Shown here piece after piece: positions 25,349 to 29,791 of a DNA stretch of 29,791 nt (positions within the stretch are counted from its first letter, which is position 1; every line of letters starts with the position of its first letter). The stretch is taken from contig CAADUC010000095.1 of the NCBI GenBank assembly GCA_900752115.1, forward strand, positions 1-29,791. Direction: 5' to 3'. Under the pieces are notes generated by a model that saw only the letters and a list, made by a program, of their open reading frames with translations, searched no databases and had not been told where the DNA came from. A program made the position numbers and the translations under genes. The stretch comes from Clostridia bacterium. GTDB lineage: Bacteria; Bacillota; Clostridia; Oscillospirales; Acutalibacteraceae.

Positions 25349-25576
25349 ATGGTAAAAGAAAACATCATGCTTTCCAGCATTGAATCTGTCAAAAAGTTTG
25401 TTTCGATTACCACGAAATATGATTTTCAGATCAATCTGACGACCGATAAGTACAAGATCGATGCCAAATCGATCATGGGAGTTTTCAGTCTCGATCTCTC
25501 GAAGCCCGTAACCCTTGAGGTGGAGAGCGATGCGGCTGCGGATTTCCTTGCAGAGATTGAGCAGTTTAAAGTTTGA
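25349..25576 (+). CDS. HPr-like protein lacking the catalytic histidine
   Basis: A 75-residue protein that aligns over its length with the PTS phosphocarrier HPr. In B. subtilis HPr the active site reads HARPA around His15. Here the matching positions are S10-I-E-S-V, so the phosphorylated histidine is serine and the conserved arginine is glutamate. It therefore cannot carry phosphate from enzyme I in the usual way. The regulatory segment around Ser46 is kept as KSIMGVFSLD with Ser41, as in the Bacillus paralogue Crh, which also lacks the histidine. Whether HPr kinase acts on it is unknown. ATG 25349 follows AGGAGG at 25335-25340. It has its own promoter and a long structured 3' region ending in a terminator, and no PTS gene is nearby. 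It may simply be an HPr-fold protein of unrelated function. Confidence 0.77.
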   Translation: MVKENIMLSSIESVKKFVSITTKYDFQINLTTDKYKIDAKSIMGVFSLDLSKPVTLEVESDAAADFLAEIEQFKV

Positions 25577-25722
25577 GATCCAAGTATTCCGCATAGCCGC
25601 AGGAAGCGGAAGCGTATCGTACGCTCAACAGGCCGGAAAGCCCCGCGTGGGGGAGACGGTGTCGGCGAAGCTGCATGGATGTTTTGTGCCGCAGGCCGGG
25701 CGCACGGTTTAAAGAGAATCCG
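25577..25722 (+). ncRNA. Structured 3' untranslated region of the HPr-like transcript (candidate sRNA)
   Basis: These 146 bases between the HPr-like stop and the terminator contain no convincing gene. Short perfect hairpins follow each other: CCGC/GCGG (25597-25600 with 25606-25609), AGCGTA/TACGCT (25611-25616 with 25620-25625) and CCCC/GGGG (25641-25644 with 25649-25652). The terminator comes next. The stretch is GC-rich. No known RNA family was recognised. Confidence 0.3.
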
Positions 25723-25751
25723 GGAGAGGGAGAAATCCCTCTCCTTTTTTT
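25723..25751 (+). terminator. Intrinsic terminator of the HPr-like transcript
   Basis: GGAGAGGGA (25723-25731) pairs perfectly with TCCCTCTCC (25736-25744) around a GAAA tetraloop, followed by seven T (25745-25751). The last two T are part of the stop codon of the convergent ABC-F gene on the other strand. Confidence 0.93.
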
Positions 25752-27669
25752 ATTCATTCTCTTGTGCCTCCACCTGTTCGGAAAGCTCTGTCCAGCGGGA
25801 AAGCTGCTCCTCGCTTTTCGCGCGCGCTTCCTCGAGCTCATGCGAAAGCCGTGCCACTGCTTCATAGTCGCTGACGATTTCAGGATCGCCAAGCTGCTCT
25901 TCGAGTGATGCAATCAGCGCTTCTGTCTCCTCGATCTCGGTTTCTATACGGCGCAGAGCGGCTTTGCTTTTCCGCAGGGCAGCCTGCTGTTCCTTGCGCA
26001 CGCGGTATTCCACAGCGCGTGAGGATTCCGTTTGCACAGCCGTTTGAGTCTCCGGTTTACGGGCGCGCGCTGCTTCCAGGTATGCGTCGTATCCGCCCAG
26101 CGTGCAGGATACACCGTCCTCCTCAAAGGAATAGACCTTGTCTGCGATTTTATTGATCAGGTAACGATCGTGAGAAACGATGAAAAGGGTTCCTTCGTAG
26201 CTTTGCAGCGCGTCCTCGAGCGCCTCGCAGGAGGTGATATCGAGATGGTTCGTCGGTTCGTCGAGAAGCAGAAAATTATCCTGTGAAAGCATGAGCCGCA
26301 GCAGGAGCACCCGGGCGCGTTCGCCGCCGGAGAGTGCAGAAACCGGTTTGAAGACGTCTTCTCCACGGAAAAGAAAGACCGCGAGGGCGTTTCTTACCTC
26401 GGTCTGCGTCATGCGGGGATAGGCGTCCCAGATTTCGTCAATCACCGTCTTGTCAAGGTTGAGGTTTGCCTGGATCTGGTCGTAGTAGCCTACATCAATT
26501 CCTGCGCCGAAACGAATTTCCCCTTCTGTGGGCTGGTAAATGCCGAGAATCGTTTTGAAAAACGATGTTTTGCCGCAGCCGTTCGGACCAATCAGAAAGA
26601 CGCGTTCGCCGCGCCGGATATGGAGGTTGACGTTGGAAAAGAGTCTTTTTTCTCCGAATGCAAGTCCGAGCTCGTCCGTGATGAGGACGTCGTTGCCGCC
26701 GCGCTGGCGGATGGAAAAATCGAAACGCAGCGCCTCCGGTGAATCTTCCGGCCTTTCGAGCGTGCTCTCAAGCCGTTCGATGGCTTTCAGTTTGCTTTCC
26801 GCTGTGCGGATGTTTTTCTCACGGTTCCATTGCCGCTGTTGGGCGACAACGCCTTCAAGCCGTGTAATTTCACGCTTGGTATTGTCATATTTGCGCTGCA
26901 TGGCGAGGCGTGTTTCCTCCTTTTGTGCCAAAAAGGAGGTATAATTTCCTTTGTAGGTTGTCAGATGGCCGTTTTCCATCTCAAAAGTACGCTGTGTGAT
27001 TCGGTCAAGGAAATAGCGGTCATGCGAAATTACGAGAAAAGCTCCGTGATAGGCGCGCAGGAAATCCTCAAGCCACTCTACGCTTGCAATGTCGAGATGG
27101 TTGGTCGGTTCGTCAAGGAGCAGAAGATTTGCGCCGCTGAGCAGCATTTTGGCAAGCTGCAGCTTCGCCTTCTGACCGCCGCTGAGCACGCCGATCGGCT
27201 GGGCCATCTGCGCATCGTCAAAGCCGAGCCCTAAAAGAGCCGAACGCGCTCTTGCGCGGCAGGTCAGTCCGCCCTCGCGCTCAAACTGTTCCGTCAGAAG
27301 AGCCTGGCGATCGATCAGTTCGTCGAGATTCCCCGCTTTGGCCTGCAGACGGTGGTTGATTTCTTCCAGCTCCCGTTCCATGGCGAGCAGGGGAGCAAAG
27401 ACGGTCAGAACTTCGCTGTAAGCGCTTTTTTCGAGATCGCGGCAGACATGCTGTTCCATATAACCAATGACAGCGGAACTTGCCTGATAGATTTCCCCGC
27501 CGTCGCTGGGCAGGTCGCCGGTCAGCACGCGGAACAACGTTGTTTTACCGGAGCCGTTTACACCGACAAGGCCAATGTGGTCGCCTTCCTGAATTTCAAA
27601 CGATACACCGCTGAAAATCACGTCGGTGCCAAAGGATTTTTGAAGGTTGCTGGCGCTGAATAATGCCAT
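25750..27669 (-). CDS. ABC-F family ATPase (Uup/YdiF-like)
   Basis: Soluble tandem ATP-binding protein of 639 residues; ABC-F proteins bind the ribosomal E site and rescue or regulate translation, and some confer antibiotic resistance. The ATG at 27669-27667 is chosen because GAGGAG lies about ten bases upstream and the protein then starts MALFSASNLQKSFG; an upstream extension lacks such a site. Domain 1 has Walker A GVNGSGKT (36-43), signature LSGGQ (162-166) and Walker B LLLLDEPTNHLD (182-193). The charged P-site tRNA-interaction linker lies about 250-320. Domain 2 has GPNGCGKT (about 361), LSGGERARV and LLLDEPTNHLD. A C-terminal coiled coil (about 555-639) resembles Uup. There are no transmembrane helices. 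A general translation factor is more likely than a resistance determinant, as no attenuating leader peptide was recognised. Confidence 0.93.
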   Translation of the reverse strand: MALFSASNLQKSFGTDVIFSGVSFEIQEGDHIGLVGVNGSGKTTLFRVLTGDLPSDGGEIYQASSAVIGYMEQHVCRDLEKSAYSEVLTVFAPLLAMERELEEINHRLQAKAGNLDELIDRQALLTEQFEREGGLTCRARARSALLGLGFDDAQMAQPIGVLSGGQKAKLQLAKMLLSGANLLLLDEPTNHLDIASVEWLEDFLRAYHGAFLVISHDRYFLDRITQRTFEMENGHLTTYKGNYTSFLAQKEETRLAMQRKYDNTKREITRLEGVVAQQRQWNREKNIRTAESKLKAIERLESTLERPEDSPEALRFDFSIRQRGGNDVLITDELGLAFGEKRLFSNVNLHIRRGERVFLIGPNGCGKTSFFKTILGIYQPTEGEIRFGAGIDVGYYDQIQANLNLDKTVIDEIWDAYPRMTQTEVRNALAVFLFRGEDVFKPVSALSGGERARVLLLRLMLSQDNFLLLDEPTNHLDITSCEALEDALQSYEGTLFIVSHDRYLINKIADKVYSFEEDGVSCTLGGYDAYLEAARARKPETQTAVQTESSRAVEYRVRKEQQAALRKSKAALRRIETEIEETEALIASLEEQLGDPEIVSDYEAVARLSHELEEARAKSEEQLSRWTELSEQVEAQENE

Positions 27670-27849
27670 TCTTGATACGCTCCTCAGGTATGTTCCGGCA
27701 GCCTCGTGGCTATGCTCTTTTGCCTTTTTCGTATGGCTTTTGTATGCAGGAATCGACTGTTCCGTGCAAGTTTGTATCTGCATTTCTCCGGCTGTATATC
27801 CGGAAGAACCGCATGTTCGAAAAAGGCGGCCTGAAGGCTGCCGTTCAGG

Positions 27850-27884
27850 AAAAACCCCCTCCCGGGGTGGAAGGGGGAATTTTT
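27850..27884 (-). terminator. Terminator after the predicted helical-bundle gene
   Basis: CCCCCT (27855-27860) pairs with AGGGGG (27872-27877) around an 11-base loop. The stem is flanked by a run of A on the left (27850-27854) and of T on the right, so it can act in both directions. On the minus strand it lies about 60 bases after the stop of the upstream gene and ends in five T. The remaining 180 bases up to the ABC-F start show only a weak candidate promoter (minus strand TTGCAC and TACAAA, 19 apart). Confidence 0.75.
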
Positions 27885-27942
27885 CTTTTTAATTATAAAC
27901 GATATAAGGAGCAGGATCAAGAGGAAAGGCTGTGCGTGGCGG

Positions 27943-28392
27943 TCACAAAAACGCCTTCAGCTCCTCCACCGTCTGTTGCTGGGCGGACAGGAATTCCTCT
28001 GCAAGGGATCGGGCCTTTCCATCAGCATGCGGCAGATCGTGCAGACTTTTGGTCAGGCTTACAATTCCCATTGTTGTGCCGTTGATGGTCAGCTCGGCCA
28101 GGTGTGAAGGACTGGTATCTGCAAGCGTGGTCATCTGCACCGATCCCCAGAGCATAGCCTTCTGCAGCGGTGACTCCGCCTGCGGGCGCAGTCCCTTTTG
28201 TTCCATCAGAGCGCGTGCGCGCTCCGCCAGACGGCGATAGCTTTTCTCCTGACGCTCCAATTTGCCGCGCAGAGCGTCGTCCGAGGATTTCGGGATCACG
28301 ATCTCCATGGCTTCTATTCCCATTGCTGCGGTGCGGGAGAGTTCGCCAAGCAGCTCCTCATCCGCGTTTTCCGTTTTTCTTGTTTCCATCAT
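27943..28392 (-). CDS. Conserved hypothetical protein, predicted helical bundle
   Basis: A 149-residue soluble protein that I do not assign to a named family. It is almost entirely helical in appearance: heptad-like Leu/Ala/Glu patterns, a first segment ELLGELSRTAAMGIEAMEIVIPK, a charged second helix, and a third region TSPSHLAELTINGTTMGIVSLTK. That last region is a block I recall from similar Clostridial hypothetical proteins, possibly ferritin-like four-helix bundles. No metal-ligand pattern is evident. The start is the ATG at 28392, with AAGGAGG six bases upstream; a second ATG follows directly, and a long upstream extension of the frame covers the promoter region and is discarded. It is divergent from the isomerase gene and ends just before a terminator. 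Confidence 0.77.
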   Translation of the reverse strand: MMETRKTENADEELLGELSRTAAMGIEAMEIVIPKSSDDALRGKLERQEKSYRRLAERARALMEQKGLRPQAESPLQKAMLWGSVQMTTLADTSPSHLAELTINGTTMGIVSLTKSLHDLPHADGKARSLAEEFLSAQQQTVEELKAFL

Positions 28393-28438
28393 GGAACGCC
28401 TCCTTTTTGTATGGCTTTGCATATGGTTGGAATGGACA

Positions 28439-28457
28439 GGAAACGGAATGCGTTTCC
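28439..28457. promoter_or_regulatory. Inverted repeat in the helical-bundle gene leader
   Basis: GGAAACG (28439-28445) and CGTTTCC (28451-28457) form a perfect 7-base inverted repeat with a 5-base spacer, about 47 bases before the start codon of the minus-strand gene. It could be an operator or an RNA hairpin. Confidence 0.35.
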
Positions 28458-28482
28458 AGCGCGCCGTTTCAGTCCGTAAAAC

Positions 28483-28511
28483 ATAGTATCCCCTTTGAGC
28501 GTCGGTTTCAT
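28483..28511 (-). promoter_or_regulatory. Possible promoter for the helical-bundle gene
   Basis: On the minus strand ATGAAA (28511-28506) and TACTAT (28488-28483) are 17 bases apart. The same region also reads GGGGATACTA, which resembles a sporulation sigma-F -10 box, but no matching -35 box was found. Confidence 0.35.
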
Positions 28512-28534
28512 TTCTGTATTCTCCATCTTTTTTC

Positions 28535-28563
28535 TTGCAAACGCGTTTGGAAAAGAGTAAAGT
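28535..28563 (+). promoter_or_regulatory. Probable promoter with central palindrome for the isomerase gene
   Basis: TTGCAA (28535-28540) and TAAAGT (28558-28563) are 17 bases apart. A perfect 12-base palindrome, CAAACGCGTTTG (28538-28549), starts in the -35 box and fills the first part of the spacer, a classical position for a repressor operator. Confidence 0.5.
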
Positions 28564-28596
28564 GGAGGAAAGAACATTCTGACAGACGGAGGACAA

Positions 28597-29475
28597 ATGC
28601 GCATGATGCGACCCGGTATTTCGACGGCCTGCCTGTATCCGATGGAAATTGAGCGCTCTCTTGATTTGCTTCTTTCCATGGATTTCAAGCTTTATGAATT
28701 TTTTCTCAACACGTGGAGCGAGCTTACGCCGTCTTTTCTTCGCCTGCTGCGGGACCGGCTGGAAAGTGCGGGAGCACAGGTGAAATCGATTCACCCGTTC
28801 ACCTCAGCGATAGAAGGAATGCTCTTTTTTTCCGAATATCTGCGCCGCATGGAGGACGCTCTCGAATTTTACAAAACTTATTTTGAGGCGGCTGGGATGC
28901 TCGGCGCGAAGATCCTTGTTCTGCATGGGCAAAAAGGATACCGTACGGGCAAAATTACGGAGGATGAATACATCGAACGATATCTGCGGCTGTACCGTCT
29001 CGGCCAGACGTTCGGCATTACCGTGGCGCAGGAAAACGTTAACCAGTTTCGCAGTGAGGATCCCGGTTTCATCGCCCGCATGAAAGAGAAGGCAGGGGAG
29101 GAGTGCGCTTTTGTCTTCGATGTCAAACAGGCAGTACGAGCCGGATACGATCCCCTTGCCATGTGCCGTGCAATGGGAGATCGTCTCGTTCATATTCATA
29201 TTAATGACAATGCTCCCGGCGCTGATTGCCTGCTGCCGGGCTGCGGCGGGATGGATTACACGCCTCTTCTTGATTTGCTGCGTGCGTGCGGTTATGGCGG
29301 TGATATGATGATCGAGGTCTACCGTACAAATTTCGGTGCTCCCGAGGAGCTTCGTTCCGCAGGGAAGTATGTTTCCCGCCTTTGCGATCGTTATTGCGCC
29401 ACGGAATGCAACCAGCCTGCGAAGTTTGCTGATTCGCAGACGTTCTCAGATTCTGACGCTGCGTTTTCTTCCTGA
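28597..29475 (+). CDS. Sugar phosphate isomerase/epimerase family TIM-barrel protein
   Basis: A 292-residue protein of the AP-endonuclease-2-like TIM-barrel superfamily, whose members isomerise sugars or sugar acids with a divalent metal. Likely metal ligands appear in the usual order: Glu in VAQENVNQF (about 145), Asp in FVFDVKQA (about 174), His in VHIHINDN (about 197) and Glu in MIEVYR (about 240). The N-terminus (MRPGISTACLYPMEIERSLDLLL) and LGAKILVLHGQKG fit the family. The last 25 residues are Ser/Asp-rich and probably disordered. GGAGG at 28588-28592 is four bases from ATG 28597 and ten from ATG 28603, so the true start may be two codons later. The substrate is unknown; a carbohydrate role would fit the operator-like palindrome in its promoter. 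Confidence 0.83.
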   Translation: MRMMRPGISTACLYPMEIERSLDLLLSMDFKLYEFFLNTWSELTPSFLRLLRDRLESAGAQVKSIHPFTSAIEGMLFFSEYLRRMEDALEFYKTYFEAAGMLGAKILVLHGQKGYRTGKITEDEYIERYLRLYRLGQTFGITVAQENVNQFRSEDPGFIARMKEKAGEECAFVFDVKQAVRAGYDPLAMCRAMGDRLVHIHINDNAPGADCLLPGCGGMDYTPLLDLLRACGYGGDMMIEVYRTNFGAPEELRSAGKYVSRLCDRYCATECNQPAKFADSQTFSDSDAAFSS

Positions 29476-29591
29476 TGTCGAGGCGATCTCGCTGACGGGT
29501 GCAGAGGGAAAAAAGAGGTTACATGCAAGATGAAAATTCAGAAAGAGGCTGTACTGAATATCAGGAATCATTAAAATTAAAGAAGAGAAAC

Positions 29592-29632
29592 GACCCTCAA
29601 AAGAAGCCGTCCAGGCTTCCTTTGAGGGTCGC
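29592..29632. terminator. Bidirectional hairpin terminator, copy 2 of the repeated element
   Basis: An 11-pair stem (29592-29602 with 29622-29632), an A-C mismatch (29603/29621), six more pairs and a 5-base loop (29610-29614). T-rich exits occur on both sides, stronger on the minus strand (TTTCTCTTCTTTAATTTT). It lies in the 212-base gap between the isomerase stop and the convergent gene at the right edge. The rest of that gap shows no gene. Confidence 0.82.
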
Positions 29633-29687
29633 TTTTGTGCATTGCCTTTGAGAATGTTATGTGCAGAAGTCCCGCTTGAAGTGGAAT

Positions 29688-29791
29688 TCAATGAAATTTT
29701 CTTTTTGCATAGGCCAAAGGGCAAAGAACAGGAATTGGAATACAGACAGCGGAAAGCCCCAGAAGAGAGAGGACAGCTGTTCCCGTTCCGC
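29688..29791 (-). CDS. C-terminal end of a probable membrane protein (5' part outside window)
   Basis: The minus-strand frame entering from the right edge gives 33 residues ending at TGA (29690-29688). They contain one hydrophobic stretch (GTAVLSLLGLSAVCIPIPVL) followed by a basic tail, YAKRKFH. This looks like the last transmembrane helix and cytoplasmic tail of an integral membrane protein such as a transporter. Support comes from the bidirectional terminator placed between it and the convergent isomerase gene. The fragment is too short to name a family. Confidence 0.5.
   Translation of the reverse strand, partial: GTGTAVLSLLGLSAVCIPIPVLCPLAYAKRKFH

Noticed and set aside
28535..28550. CcpA cre site in the isomerase promoter
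   Set aside because: The palindrome resembles the cre core but mismatches at conserved positions in both alignments, so it is listed only as an unspecified operator-like palindrome.
29446..29724. 92-codon minus-strand frame at the right end
   Set aside because: It reads straight through the hairpin terminator and the 3' end of the isomerase gene and lacks a ribosome binding site.
1..29791. CRISPR arrays, tRNA or rRNA genes, insertion sequences, prophage or defence genes
   Set aside because: Looked for on both strands; no regularly spaced repeats, no tRNA-like T-arm or anticodon arms, and no transposase, integrase or nuclease-methylase sets were seen.

Overview
The window looks like a chromosomal, core-genome segment of a Gram-positive Firmicute, most likely a moderately GC-rich member of the Clostridia (Oscillospirales/Ruminococcaceae type). 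This is inferred from gene order (plsX-rnc-radical SAM-smc-ftsY; yhbY-nadD-yqeK-rsfS; dprA-topA-trmFO), from strong AGGAGG-type ribosome binding sites with frequent GTG and TTG starts, and from sigma-A-like promoters of the TTGACA-17-TATAAT type. No database search was possible, so genus and species are not claimed. I saw no rRNA, tRNA, CRISPR array, transposase or phage gene.

Layout. Bases 2-17960 form one long plus-strand housekeeping block. It starts with the end of a SpoU/TrmH rRNA methyltransferase, then dprA, topA and trmFO. Next come plsX, rnc, an Elp3-like radical SAM gene, smc and ftsY. Then follow rdgB (ITPase), yhbY, nadD, yqeK (Ap4A hydrolase), rsfS and leuS. Many of these genes overlap by 1-11 bases or are separated by fewer than 30 bases. 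A strong promoter before ftsY restarts transcription, and a classic terminator follows leuS. The block combines DNA uptake and topology, chromosome organisation, RNA processing and ribosome assembly, NAD synthesis, nucleotide-pool cleaning and leucyl-tRNA charging.

Bases 18046-22224 are accessory. They hold an AEC-type permease, a minus-strand DUF1294 membrane protein wedged between plus-strand genes, a membrane-anchored GHL10-type glycoside hydrolase, a SAM methyltransferase and an XRE regulator with membrane segments. From 22294 most genes are on the minus strand: a UMF1/Atg22-type MFS transporter, the tRNA methylthiotransferase gene mtaB, an ABC-F ATPase and a predicted helical-bundle protein. 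A small plus-strand HPr-like gene lacks the PTS histidine, and a plus-strand sugar phosphate isomerase-type TIM-barrel gene follows. At the right edge there is the probable C-terminus of a minus-strand membrane protein.

No defence or exotic mobile system is evident. The most interesting signals are regulatory: a covarying hairpin present twice at convergent gene junctions; a large palindrome and mutually exclusive hairpins ahead of topA; a terminator sitting almost on the start of the AEC permease gene; an excludon or non-contiguous-operon layout around the DUF1294 gene; and a Crh-like HPr paralogue with a long structured 3' UTR.
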